DNA of 64,000 nucleotides from assembly GCF_000195085.1 (NCBI RefSeq), contig NC_015380.1, positions 482,001-546,000 on the forward strand, in the 5' to 3' direction. The position numbers were made by a program, and so were the translations under genes. The stretch comes from Candidatus Pelagibacter sp. IMCC9063. GTDB taxonomy: Bacteria > Pseudomonadota > Alphaproteobacteria > Pelagibacterales > Pelagibacteraceae. The notes below the pieces were generated by a model. The model ran no database searches. It had not been told where the DNA came from and saw only the letters and a list, made by a program, of their open reading frames with translations. The number at the start of each line of letters is the position of its first letter. The stretch's first letter is position 1. Shown here in pieces: positions 10,017-18,520 of this stretch.

Positions 10017-10682
10017 TTTTTTTACTAATTTAAAAAGATTTGTAATTTTCCTTTCATTTATTAAGCCTGTATTAAAATTTCTTGGAGAGGTGTGGTAAGA
10101 GCTTACCAACAACTTCCCATCTGGAAGTTTATATTTTTTACCATGACCAAAAATATAATTTTTTTTATCAAGCGAATACTTCCTTTGATAAAATTTTAAT
10201 ATTTCATCAAAAGCCACTTTACCAATTGTAACCAAAATTTTGGCCTCTCTTAGGATATGTAGTTCTCCTTCCAAAAACTTAGAACAGTTTAATAATTCTT
10301 TTAATTCTGGCTTATCTCCTGGAGGCACACATTTTAAAACATTGGTTATAAAGCAGGATAGTTTTAAACCATCGTTAATATCAGTAGAGGTTGACTGATT
10401 AGATAGACCCGCTTTGTAAAGGCACTTAAACAGAAGATCTCCTGATTTATCTCCTGTAAATACACGGCCCGTTCTAGTAGCTCCGTGAGCTGCTGGCGCG
10501 AGACCAAAAATGATTATTTTTGATTTTTTATCGCCAAATCCAGGAGTAGGTTTCCCCCAGTAGATTTGATTACGGTATTGTTTCCTTTTTTCTTTTGAAA
10601 TTTTTTTTCTAAAAGCAACTAATCTCGGGCACTTAGAACAATTGGTAATTGTTTGATTTAAATTATCTAAACTTATCTTCAT
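10002..10682 (-). CDS. Uracil-DNA glycosylase, family 5 (UDGb type)
   Basis: Base-excision repair enzyme removing uracil and related deaminated bases. The 226 residues start with a Cys-rich Fe-S type region (CSKCPRL near residues 15-21). Then comes the family-5 signature IFGLAPAAHGATRTGRVFTG (about 62-81), cysteines in ITNVLKCVPPGDKP, and the C-terminal motif VSSYHTSPRN. The absence of a polar residue after GLAP separates it from families 1 and 4. Confidence 0.88.
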   Translation of the reverse strand: MKISLDNLNQTITNCSKCPRLVAFRKKISKEKRKQYRNQIYWGKPTPGFGDKKSKIIIFGLAPAAHGATRTGRVFTGDKSGDLLFKCLYKAGLSNQSTSTDINDGLKLSCFITNVLKCVPPGDKPELKELLNCSKFLEGELHILREAKILVTIGKVAFDEILKFYQRKYSLDKKNYIFGHGKKYKLPDGKLLVSSYHTSPRNFNTGLINERKITNLFKLVKKLKIN

Positions 10683-10834
10683 AGAATTTTTAATATAACA
10701 CCTTAGATTTTGGCGTATAGATTTAAGACAACGTAAGAATTAACAGTATCCATGCCTGCGGTATTTTGTTCAAAATAGCATGTAACTTATTTTTAATTTT
10801 TTTTACAATTAAATACAAAGTATAAGTTTTCTTA

Positions 10835-11497
10835 ATGAGTAAAATTATTTCTTTAATAATTGTTTTTGTGCTTATGCTTATTGGAATATCCAATGCTCAT
10901 ATTCAGCATTATGAAAATTTAAACGAAATAAAATTTGAAATATATAGAAACGATAACAAGGTTGGTTATCATAATATTATTTTTAGTAGAGACAAAGGAA
11001 TGTTAACGGTTAAAAATGAGATCCAGTTTGAAATTAAAAAACTAGGGATTTCATTTTATAAATACCAATCTGAAGGCACAGAAATATACGATCAGGACGG
11101 ACTTCTATTTAGATTTAATTCTAAAACTTCCGACAATGGAAAATTGAAATTTTGCAATATAGAGGCACAAAATAATAAAAATTATTTAATAGAGGGAACC
11201 AATTATAAAGGCTCTTTAAATAAAGATTTTGCAATTTCTTCTTATTGGAACCATGAAATTTTAAAAAAAAATACACAAATTTCAGGTATCACTTGTAAGA
11301 TGCGAAATCAAAAAGTTACTTTTCTCAAAAATGAAACAATAGAAGTAAAAGGGCAGGTAACCAAAACTTCAGTTTTTAATATCAGGGGAGAAGGACTAGA
11401 TACCCAAATATGGTATCGAAAAAAAGATATGGCTATTGCAAGACAAATTCTTAATCAAAAAGGAGTTTGGCGTTATGAAATAATAAGTCTTAATTAG
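10835..11497 (+). CDS. Secreted protein of the DUF6134 type
   Basis: A 220-residue protein with a clear signal peptide (hydrophobic core in residues 5-18, probable cleavage near SNAH). The mature part is rich in beta-strand patterns: FEIYRNDNKVGYHNI, then IWYRKKDMAIARQI near the end. This resembles the DUF6134 family of unknown function, probably periplasmic. It has its own promoter region (10683-10834) and overlaps the small convergent gene by eight bases. Confidence 0.65.
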   Translation: MSKIISLIIVFVLMLIGISNAHIQHYENLNEIKFEIYRNDNKVGYHNIIFSRDKGMLTVKNEIQFEIKKLGISFYKYQSEGTEIYDQDGLLFRFNSKTSDNGKLKFCNIEAQNNKNYLIEGTNYKGSLNKDFAISSYWNHEILKKNTQISGITCKMRNQKVTFLKNETIEVKGQVTKTSVFNIRGEGLDTQIWYRKKDMAIARQILNQKGVWRYEIISLN

Positions 11498-11717
11498 GAT
11501 TCTCTTTTAAGAATTCAATATAATCCGTTACTTCATTAAACTTTTCATCCTCAATATCTTTGTAGCTATTGTTAAATTTATTTTTAACGCAAAGGGCAAC
11601 ATGTGCGTAAGGATTTCTACCTTTGGGATGATTGAGGTGATCTGGTAACTGACCTTGTAAATAATCACCAGCTTCTTGTATCATTTTCCACATTTTACTG
11701 GCGTTTTCTTTATTCAT
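11490..11717 (-). CDS. Small conserved hypothetical protein (75 aa)
   Basis: Not recognised. A soluble, charged 75-residue protein with the segment LQGQLPDHLNHPKGRNPYAH followed by acidic helices. The HLNHPKGRNPYAH part looks like a folded, conserved core rather than random sequence. The frame stays open 34 more codons upstream without a usual start codon; that extension is antisense to the carbonic anhydrase fossil and is probably meaningless. Confidence 0.6.
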   Translation of the reverse strand: MNKENASKMWKMIQEAGDYLQGQLPDHLNHPKGRNPYAHVALCVKNKFNNSYKDIEDEKFNEVTDYIEFLKENPN

Positions 11718-11739
11718 ACTAAAAATACTTTGTTTTATC

Positions 11740-11868
11740 TCTTTTGTTGTTGGTTCACCAGGTAAAATTGTAAGACAAGTCTCAAGTGAAGGGGCAAAAT
11801 CAATTGCTGAAAATGCAATTCATTACCAGGATAATTGGAAAATTATATCCATTAATTTATTAAACTAA
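11740..11868 (+). pseudogene. C-terminal fossil of a gamma-carbonic anhydrase family protein
   Basis: The plus-strand frame ending at the TAA 11866-11868 reads VVGSPGKIVRQVSSEGAK, then a SIAENAIHYQDNWK-like tail. This matches the usual end of gamma-carbonic anhydrases (GSPGKVVR, then an AxHYxxNW helix). The hexapeptide-repeat body that should precede it is absent; upstream codons (FILKILCFISF) do not fit. I see a remnant of about 40 residues left by a deletion, with no start of its own. Family assignment is from motif memory, not a search. Confidence 0.6.
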
Positions 11869-13703
11869 TCTAACTCAAATTGTGTTGAGTAATTTTTTTT
11901 TAATGAATGGTTCTGTTTTTTTTTATCTAGGTAACAATTACCGATAACCAGTTTATCTAGATCTGTTCCCATAAAACAATTGAATGCATCTTGTGGTGTG
12001 TTAACAATAGGTTCCCCCCTGACATTAAAGGATGTGTTTATAAGAATGGGGCAATTTGTTTTTTCTTTAAACTTTTCAATTAACCTAAAATATTTTTCAT
12101 TTGTTTCTTTAAAAACAGTTTGTATTCTTGCAGAATAATCAACATGAGTAACAGCTGGTATTTCTGATCTTTTCACATTTAGTTTATCTATACCAAATAA
12201 GTTTTTTTGATCTTCTGTCATCTTAATGGTTTTATTTTTATTAATATTTGCAACCATTAACATGTATGGGCTATTCACATTAATATCGAACCAATCTGAC
12301 AAATCTTCTTTTAATATTGATGGTGCAAATGGACGAAAACTTTCTCTATATTTAACTTTTAAATTTAAATTCTTTTGCATTTTTTCTGATCTTGGATCAC
12401 TTAGAATAGATCTTCCTCCAAGTGCACGCGGTCCAAATTCCATTCTTCCTTGGAACCATCCAATTGCTTCTTCTTTTGATAAATCTGTAGCAGTTTTATC
12501 TAATAATTCTTCATCTTTAAAAATTTCATACTTTGCACCAGCTTTATCAAGCTGTTCTTCAATTTCTTTTTGTGAATATTCTGGTCCTAGATAAGAACCT
12601 TGCATACTGTCATTATGATCAACTTTTCTGGGGTTATTTTGCTCAATATGCCATAAAGCTAGAGCAGCACCCAGAGATCCACCAGCATCGCCTGCAGCAG
12701 GCTGAATCCAAATATTATCAAATATTTTTTGTTTTAGGATCTTTCCATTCGCAACACAATTAAGGGCAACACCCCCAGCTAAACATAAGTTGGGTATATT
12801 AAATTCTTCTTTTAAAGATTTAGCAATTTTAATCATTATATCTTCTGTTACTTTCTGAATGGATGCAGCAATATCCATATGAAATTGAGTTAGCTTTTCG
12901 TGTTTAGCATCTCTAACTTTCTGGCCAAATAAGTTATCAAATTTTTTATTAGTCATTGTTAGACCAGTTGCATAATTAAAATATGCTTGGTCGAGATGAA
13001 ATGATCCATCTTCCTTTATGTCGATAAGATTATTTTTAATTTTGTCTACATAAATTGGCGCTCCATAAGGAGCCAAGCCCATAAGTTTATATTCACCACT
13101 ATTTACTTTAAAACCCGTGTAATAAGTAAATGCCGAATACAGTAACCCTAAAGAATGAGGGAAATGTATTTCTTTTTTAATCCCAAGGCTGTTACCTTTG
13201 CCAATAGCAACCGTAGTTGTTGCCCATTCACCAACACCATCAGCAGTTAATACTATAGCTTCTTCAAATGGGGATGGGAAAAAGGCACTAGCAGCATGAC
13301 TTAAGTGATGATCTGAAAAGAAAATTTTTTTATTATCATTAAAATTATTATCATGTCTCTTCAATTCATTAAAAAGCATTTTTTTTTGAAAAAGTTTGTC
13401 CTTTAACCAAATTGGCATTGCCATACAAAAAGACCTAAAACCTCTTGGTGCAAAAGCAACATAAGTCTCAAGCAATCTCTCAAATTTTAAAAAAGGTTTC
13501 TCAAAAAAAATAATTTGATCAACATCATTAAGTTTAAGTTTTGTAAAATTTAAAACAAATTCGATTGCGTTAAATGGGTAACTAGAATCATGTTTTTTTC
13601 TTGTAAATCTTTCTTCTTGGGCTGCTGCAATAATCTTACCATCAACAAGAATAGTTGCAGCGCTATCATGATAGAATGCTGAGATACCTAAAATAGTTTT
13701 CAC
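11865..13703 (-). CDS. NodU/TobZ-type carbamoyltransferase
   Basis: Large (612 residues) O-carbamoyltransferase that moves carbamoyl from carbamoyl phosphate, via carbamoyl-AMP, to a sugar or other hydroxyl. The N-terminal domain begins GISAFYHDSAATILVDG (catalytic-type His12) and continues with SDHHLSHAASAFFPSPF and LAGGVALNCVANG. The C-terminal domain has GPRALGGRSILSDPR. The start is GTG at 13703, directly after the stop of the DUF5989 gene. The acceptor is unknown. Neighbours DUF5989 and SxtJ suggest a membrane-associated glycan or metabolite modification unit. Confidence 0.92.
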   Translation of the reverse strand: MKTILGISAFYHDSAATILVDGKIIAAAQEERFTRKKHDSSYPFNAIEFVLNFTKLKLNDVDQIIFFEKPFLKFERLLETYVAFAPRGFRSFCMAMPIWLKDKLFQKKMLFNELKRHDNNFNDNKKIFFSDHHLSHAASAFFPSPFEEAIVLTADGVGEWATTTVAIGKGNSLGIKKEIHFPHSLGLLYSAFTYYTGFKVNSGEYKLMGLAPYGAPIYVDKIKNNLIDIKEDGSFHLDQAYFNYATGLTMTNKKFDNLFGQKVRDAKHEKLTQFHMDIAASIQKVTEDIMIKIAKSLKEEFNIPNLCLAGGVALNCVANGKILKQKIFDNIWIQPAAGDAGGSLGAALALWHIEQNNPRKVDHNDSMQGSYLGPEYSQKEIEEQLDKAGAKYEIFKDEELLDKTATDLSKEEAIGWFQGRMEFGPRALGGRSILSDPRSEKMQKNLNLKVKYRESFRPFAPSILKEDLSDWFDINVNSPYMLMVANINKNKTIKMTEDQKNLFGIDKLNVKRSEIPAVTHVDYSARIQTVFKETNEKYFRLIEKFKEKTNCPILINTSFNVRGEPIVNTPQDAFNCFMGTDLDKLVIGNCYLDKKKQNHSLKKNYSTQFELD

Positions 13704-13853
13704 TTAAAAAATTGTATAAATAAATGGAGCCACAGCTGTACCTTGACTTAAGACAATCAATCCACCAAATAATGCCAAAGTTAACAATATCGGAAGTAAC
13801 CAGTATTTTTTTCTATATCTTATAAATTCAAAAAATTCTTTTAAGAAGTCCAT
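13704..13853 (-). CDS. DUF5989 small membrane protein (49 aa)
   Basis: Starts MDFLKEFFEFIRYRKKYWLL, followed by one hydrophobic helix and a short GTAVAPFIYTIF tail. This is the DUF5989 pattern, a one-helix protein almost always encoded next to NodU-type carbamoyltransferases and SxtJ. ATG at 13853, TAA at 13704-13706; the carbamoyltransferase GTG follows with no gap. The WRYR-like basic face before the helix would sit at the cytoplasmic membrane surface. Function undescribed. Confidence 0.85.
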   Translation of the reverse strand: MDFLKEFFEFIRYRKKYWLLPILLTLALFGGLIVLSQGTAVAPFIYTIF

Positions 13854-13855
13854 AA

Positions 13856-14245
13856 TTAAAATTGATTTTTCATCTTGCTTTTAATATCAGATCTCTCAAT
13901 CCAATAAGTTTTTTCATTATTTTTTTTTAAATTTAATAAATTTTTCCCTAAAATTTTCATAACAAAAGAGATCGGCGAAAGAATTGTAAAAAAAACCAAA
14001 CTCATTACAATTGGAGAAACAAAACTACCTAGCAAAATACCAAATTTAAACCATAATTTATTTAATGGAGATAAAATACTTGAATTCAATAAACCCAAAA
14101 CTAAAAATAAAAAAGAAATGACCATAGACCAAATTCTAATAGTTTCACCCTTGAATAATGGTAGTGTTGAAATAATTAAGAAAACTATAAAAAAAACTAG
14201 TCCGAAACTTCTGTTACTGCTTACTTTAATATTATCTTTTTTCAA
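13856..14245 (-). CDS. SxtJ-family membrane protein
   Basis: A 129-residue protein with about four hydrophobic segments (residues 13-30, 35-52, 66-87 and 90-98) and a basic C-terminal tail. The opening SSNRSFGLVFFIVFLIIS and the middle LSPLNKLWFKFGILLG match the SxtJ family, known from saxitoxin and many carbamoyltransferase clusters. It ends two bases before the DUF5989 ATG, so the three genes form one minus-strand operon. Confidence 0.85.
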   Translation of the reverse strand: MKKDNIKVSSNRSFGLVFFIVFLIISTLPLFKGETIRIWSMVISFLFLVLGLLNSSILSPLNKLWFKFGILLGSFVSPIVMSLVFFTILSPISFVMKILGKNLLNLKKNNEKTYWIERSDIKSKMKNQF

Positions 14246-14345
14246 ATTATTACAATCATAGTTAAATTTTTTTTGTTTTTAATATCTTGTTAGTTGTTTA
14301 GTTTTTTCTTTAGTTTATTTAGATGTACTATAAAGAACTAATATT

Positions 14346-14687
14346 ATGATCACAAAAGTTTTTTATAATAATTCTTGCAGTATTTGTAGGACAGAAATTA
14401 ATCATTATAAGAAGATTGCTAAAGATGAGTTTGTTTTTATTGATATCACAGATAATTCTGAAGCAACCAATATGACCAATTTAGACAAAACTAGCTTATT
14501 AAGAAGAATGCATGTAATCGAAAATGGAACATTATATTCTGGAGCAAAAGCTTTCTTAATTATTTGGTCTAAAATTCCTAGATATCGAATTTTATCAAAA
14601 ATATTCAACTTGCCGGTTATATTTACATTGTTTCATTTATTTTATGAAGCAACAGCATATTGCCTGTTTTTAAAAAATAAAAACTAA
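14346..14687 (+). CDS. DCC-family (DUF393) thiol-disulfide oxidoreductase-like protein
   Basis: A 113-residue protein beginning ITKVFYNNSCSICRTEINHY. The CxxC pair near residues 12-15 replaces the usual DGxCPLC. The rest (ITDNSEATN, LRRMHVIENG, YSGAKAFLIIW) follows the DCC family. It is transcribed divergently from sxtJ across a 100-base spacer. A redox role is inferred from the CxxC only. Confidence 0.85.
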   Translation: MITKVFYNNSCSICRTEINHYKKIAKDEFVFIDITDNSEATNMTNLDKTSLLRRMHVIENGTLYSGAKAFLIIWSKIPRYRILSKIFNLPVIFTLFHLFYEATAYCLFLKNKN

Positions 14688-14742
14688 CTAAGCATTAAAA
14701 ATTAATTTTGCTCTTTAATTAATTTGACATATTTTTAAACTT

Positions 14743-15840
14743 ATGAGGAAAAAAATATTTATTGCAATTATAATTGTGTTTAATTTAATTCTTCTTGAGT
14801 TTGCTTGTTATTTTTTAATAAAGCCAATTCAATTAAAATATAGCAATGTAGAAAAGTATCTAAACATAAGTGGAAATATTAAAGATAAAATAATCAGCAA
14901 GGAGTATAGAAGTTTTATTCCCTACCTAAGAAGCAAAGATCAGTATGATGACAAAGAATATATCACATTAATTAAAGAGCAAGATTATTTTTTTAATCAA
15001 TTACAATCTTTTTCTAAAAAAAAGAAATTAAATATTTTAATACAAGGTGACTCCTGGGGAGAGTCTTTAAATATGAAAGATGTATTTAAAACATATTCAG
15101 ATGTGTCTAAAAAAAATAATTTTGGTTTAATCAATGCATCAATATCTAGCTACTCAATAACACCTTACTATCATCAAGTTAAAATTTTATACGATCAATT
15201 TGGTATTAATCCAAATATAGTGATTTTGATTTTTGATCAAACTGACATTGGAGATGAACTATATAGATACAATACTTTTTTAAATAAGGATCAAAATATA
15301 CTATTTGAGTATTTCAATAATAAAATTTATACAGATTTAAGTATTAACAATTTAAATTCTGTTAAAATTTTTTTATTCCTTAAAAATTTTTACTTAAAAG
15401 AAAAAAATAGATATAACTATTCTCATTTTCAGAATATCAATAATATTTGTAAAAAATTATTTTTTCGTTTTTTCATCAAAACACCTATCGTATTAACACC
15501 ACTAACCTATGGTATTAATGGCGAAGAAAAGCTTCTTATTTCAAAAGTTATAGAAAATTACATAAATGCAGTTTTTAATAATAAAGAAGTAGAGAAATTG
15601 TTTTTTGTTATTCACCCGTTAAAAAAACATACAACTGGAGAGTACAAGTTTAGTAATAGATTAATACTAAAAGATGTCATAAATAAAAGTAAATATAAAA
15701 ACAAAATTAGATTAGTTGATTTTTTTAACAAACCAGTAAACTCTTATGAGTTTAAAAAAAATGACATTTTTAGCCATCCAACAAAAAAATATTATAAAAA
15801 TAAATTTTGGCCTACAATTTTTGAAAAAATACTAAATTAG
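14743..15840 (+). CDS. Membrane-anchored SGNH/GDSL-like hydrolase
   Basis: A 365-residue protein with an N-terminal signal anchor (residues 4-26) and a predicted extracytoplasmic domain. The nucleophile block is GDSWGES at residues 102-108 (Ser104). A late SHPTKKYY block near residue 347 resembles the DxxHP block that supplies the catalytic His. The middle block is poorly conserved, so catalysis is not proven. Such proteins often accompany NodU/SxtJ loci and may edit acyl groups on surface glycans (inference). Unusually Asn/Lys/Phe-rich, more AT-rich than the housekeeping genes. Confidence 0.65.
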   Translation: MRKKIFIAIIIVFNLILLEFACYFLIKPIQLKYSNVEKYLNISGNIKDKIISKEYRSFIPYLRSKDQYDDKEYITLIKEQDYFFNQLQSFSKKKKLNILIQGDSWGESLNMKDVFKTYSDVSKKNNFGLINASISSYSITPYYHQVKILYDQFGINPNIVILIFDQTDIGDELYRYNTFLNKDQNILFEYFNNKIYTDLSINNLNSVKIFLFLKNFYLKEKNRYNYSHFQNINNICKKLFFRFFIKTPIVLTPLTYGINGEEKLLISKVIENYINAVFNNKEVEKLFFVIHPLKKHTTGEYKFSNRLILKDVINKSKYKNKIRLVDFFNKPVNSYEFKKNDIFSHPTKKYYKNKFWPTIFEKILN

Positions 15841-15903
15841 TATACTTTTTTTTAATGTTATTAATTATTGTATTTTGAAAAAACAAAGATTAGTTAGTTA
15901 TTA

Positions 15904-15921
15904 AAGAGTAATTATACTCTT
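15904..15921 (+). terminator. Weak hairpin downstream of the SGNH gene
   Basis: AAGAGTA and TACTCTT form a perfect seven-base stem around an ATTA loop, followed by CTATTTTG. It sits 64 bases after the SGNH stop and could end that transcript. The stem is AT-rich and the T tail short, so it is only a candidate. Confidence 0.35.
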
Positions 15922-16004
15922 CTATTTTGTAATCATAGCAGTGCTTATTTACCCATCAAAGATCAGTGTTTGACTTTGTTGATGTTTTTCTATTTAAAAC
16001 GGTT

Positions 16005-16026
16005 TGTATTTGTTTATACAAATACA
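16005..16026. promoter_or_regulatory. Perfect nine-base palindrome in the cspA leader
   Basis: TGTATTTGT, a TTAT spacer, and ACAAATACA form a perfect inverted repeat 30 bases upstream of the cspA ATG. It could be a protein operator, or an RNA hairpin just upstream of the ribosome site in a cold-responsive leader. The leader from 15841 is long (216 bases) with no gene, as is usual for cold-shock genes. Confidence 0.5.
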
Positions 16027-16056
16027 TAATTACTAATACTAACAAGAAAGTACAAA

Positions 16057-16263
16057 ATGAGTCTAAAAGGAAAAGTAAAATGGTTTAATGAAAAAAAAGG
16101 TTTTGGTTTCATTGAACGTGAAGACGGAAAAAAAGATGTTTTCGTTCATATCTCTGCAGTCCAAGCGGCTGGCTTAGATTACTTAGATGAAGGAAGTTCT
16201 ATTAATTTTGACGTAGAAGACGGCCCTAAAGGACCTTCTGCAGTAAATCTAAAGCAAGAATAA
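16057..16263 (+). CDS. cspA: Cold-shock domain protein
   Basis: A 68-residue nucleic-acid-binding protein made of one cold-shock OB fold. It opens [16 protein letters not shown] with RNP1 (KGFGFI), then RNP2 (VFVHIS). It acts as an RNA chaperone; cold induction is likely but is inferred from family and leader. The next small gene starts 31 bases downstream on the same strand. Confidence 0.95.
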   Translation: MSLKGKVKWFNEKKGFGFIEREDGKKDVFVHISAVQAAGLDYLDEGSSINFDVEDGPKGPSAVNLKQE

Positions 16264-16294
16264 TCCCAATCGTAAAATAGTTAGGAGGCCCGTT

Positions 16295-16516
16295 TTGGGC
16301 ATACACTACAATTACAAAGCAAAGCGTGGTGAACGTGCTATGCAAAAGGAGCAAAAACGAAAAAGTCGTTTAGCTTCTAAAAAATTGAAGCGGGCCCCCT
16401 TAACTACCACTACCACCACTCCATCTTTTACAAGTGCTCCGAGAGAAAAACGTGTAGAGATGCACGATATTAATAAAATAATTACTTTGGACGATCTAAC
16501 CAATCCTGACAATTAA
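16295..16516 (+). CDS. Small basic hypothetical protein with TTG start (73 aa)
   Basis: Not recognised. The N-terminal half is highly basic (AMQKEQKRKSRLASKKLKRA), followed by a run of six threonines and an acidic tail ending ITLDDLTNPDN. I chose TTG at 16295 because a perfect AGGAGG (16283-16288) lies six bases upstream; the alternative ATG at 16340 has no such site. A small hairpin (GCCC 16288-16291, GGGC 16297-16300) includes the last G of the Shine-Dalgarno and the G of the start codon, which could tune translation. Probably cotranscribed with cspA. Confidence 0.6.
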   Translation: MGIHYNYKAKRGERAMQKEQKRKSRLASKKLKRAPLTTTTTTPSFTSAPREKRVEMHDINKIITLDDLTNPDN

Positions 16517-16587
16517 TTTTTTTCAATAAACGAAATTAAAAAATTCACTGGATTTTAAAAAAACAACATGTATTAACAATCGAAAAT

Positions 16588-18399
16588 ATGGAATTAAAGT
16601 TAAGAAATATCGCTATTATTGCCCACGTTGACCACGGGAAAACAACCTTGCTTGATAATATTATGAAGCAAAGTGGAATGTTTCGAGACAATGAGGCCGT
16701 AGCTGAACGGTTAATGGATTCTGGTGATTTAGAAAAAGAAAGAGGAATTACTATTCTTGCAAAACCTACATCAGTGATGTGGAAAGACGTTCGAATGAAT
16801 ATTATTGACACGCCAGGTCACGCAGATTTTGGTGGAGAAGTAGAGCGTGTTCTTGGAATGACAGATGGTGTTATTCTTTTGGTTGATGCAGCAGAAGGTC
16901 CAATGCCGCAGACAAAATTTGTTTTAGGAAAAGCATTAAAGCAAGGCCTAAGACCCATTGTCGTTATTAATAAAATTGACAGACCTGATGGCAGACCCAA
17001 AGAAGTTATTGATGAAGTTTTTGATTTATTTGTTTCTCTAGACGCAACAGACGAACAGTTAGATTTCCCTATTTTGTATGCATCTGGAAGAGCTGGATGG
17101 TGTGCAAAAGAATTAGAAGATCCAAGAGAAAATTTACACCCATTATTAGATTTAATTTTAGAGCATGTGTCAGAACCAAAAGTCGACAAGGAAAGACCTT
17201 TTGCGATGTTGGTTACATTGCTTAGTGCAGATTCTTATTTAGGCAGATGTTTAGTAGGACGGGTTATTCATGGAACTGCAAAAATGAACGATAATGTAAA
17301 AGCTATTAATTTAAAAGGCGAAGAAGTGGATACTGGAAGATTAACCAAACTTTTTACTTTTGCTGGTACAGAAAGAATTCCTGCGGAAACGGTTTCTGCT
17401 GGTGATATTGTTTGTATTGCTGGATTAGCAGATGCTTCGGTTGCAGACACTATTTGTGATGTAGCAGTTGAAGAACCATTGCAATCTACTCCAATAGACC
17501 CTCCAACTATGTCAGTAACCATTACGGTTAACGATTCTCCTTTTGCAGGTAAAAATGGTAAAAAAGTTACCTCTACAGTTATTCGTGAGCGGTTAATGAA
17601 AGAGGCAGAGAGCAATGTTGCAATTACTTTCAGAGAAAATGATGGAAAAGACGCTTTCGAGATTGGTGGTAGAGGAGAACTTCAAATTGGAGTTTTGATT
17701 GAAACCATGAGAAGAGAAGATTTTGAATTGACAGTATCAAGACCAAAAGTTTTATACAAAACAGAAGATGGTCAAAAATTAGAACCAATGGAGGAAGTCA
17801 CTATTGATGTGGATGAAGAATATGCAAGTAGCGTAATCGATAATATGAATCAGCGTAAAGCTGAGATGACAGACATGAAAGACACTGGAGCTGCCAAAAA
17901 ACGTATTATTTTTAAAGCACCATCTAGAGGGCTAATTGGATATCAAAGTAGATTTTTAACAGATACCAAAGGTACAGGAGTTCTAAACAGAATTTTTCAT
18001 TCTTATGGACCATTTAAAGGTGAAATTATTGGAAGAAGAAGTGGAGCTTTAATATCAATTGATACAGGAAAGGCAGTTGCTTTTGCTATTTGGAAACTTC
18101 AGGAGAGAGGTAAAATGTTTGTTTCTCATAACACAGAAGTATACCAAGGAATGATTGTTGGAGAACATTCTAGAGAAAATGATCTAGTTATTAATGTCAT
18201 GAAAGGAAAGCAGCTTACAAACATGCGTACATCAGGCCATGACGAAGCAGTATCTCTGATACCACCGGTTATTATGAATTTAGAGGAGTTAATGGCTTAC
18301 ATCAATGAAGATGAGTTATTAGAGGTCACTCCTCAACACTTGAGACTAAGAAAAAAATTCTTACTAGAGCACGAAAGAAAACGTGCTTCTAAAAGCTAA
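16588..18399 (+). CDS. typA: Ribosome-binding GTPase TypA/BipA
   Basis: Translational GTPase of the EF-G family, 603 residues, involved in ribosome assembly and stress or cold adaptation. G1 reads AHVDHGKTTL, G3 DTPGHADFGG, G4 NKIDRPDG. The C-terminal BipA-specific domain contains YQSRFLTDTKGTGVLNRIF and MRTSGHDEAVSL. Downstream of cspA, which fits a cold-growth link, though the pairing may be accidental. Its relative lepA appears at the right edge. Confidence 0.97.
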   Translation: MELKLRNIAIIAHVDHGKTTLLDNIMKQSGMFRDNEAVAERLMDSGDLEKERGITILAKPTSVMWKDVRMNIIDTPGHADFGGEVERVLGMTDGVILLVDAAEGPMPQTKFVLGKALKQGLRPIVVINKIDRPDGRPKEVIDEVFDLFVSLDATDEQLDFPILYASGRAGWCAKELEDPRENLHPLLDLILEHVSEPKVDKERPFAMLVTLLSADSYLGRCLVGRVIHGTAKMNDNVKAINLKGEEVDTGRLTKLFTFAGTERIPAETVSAGDIVCIAGLADASVADTICDVAVEEPLQSTPIDPPTMSVTITVNDSPFAGKNGKKVTSTVIRERLMKEAESNVAITFRENDGKDAFEIGGRGELQIGVLIETMRREDFELTVSRPKVLYKTEDGQKLEPMEEVTIDVDEEYASSVIDNMNQRKAEMTDMKDTGAAKKRIIFKAPSRGLIGYQSRFLTDTKGTGVLNRIFHSYGPFKGEIIGRRSGALISIDTGKAVAFAIWKLQERGKMFVSHNTEVYQGMIVGEHSRENDLVINVMKGKQLTNMRTSGHDEAVSLIPPVIMNLEELMAYINEDELLEVTPQHLRLRKKFLLEHERKRASKS

Positions 18400-18520
18400 T
18401 CCACAGGCTCTGTTAACAACTCGCGCAAAATAAGACGAGTGTTCTCCTTTTGATTCTATTTAGGACTCTAAATGAAACTTCTAGATGTTTGGTTTATACA
18501 CTTTGTGAATAATTAATAAA

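Noticed and set aside
11718-11819. Open 34-codon upstream extension of the 75-residue gene
   Set aside because: No usual start codon, and it is exactly antisense to the carbonic anhydrase fossil, which explains the protein-like look.
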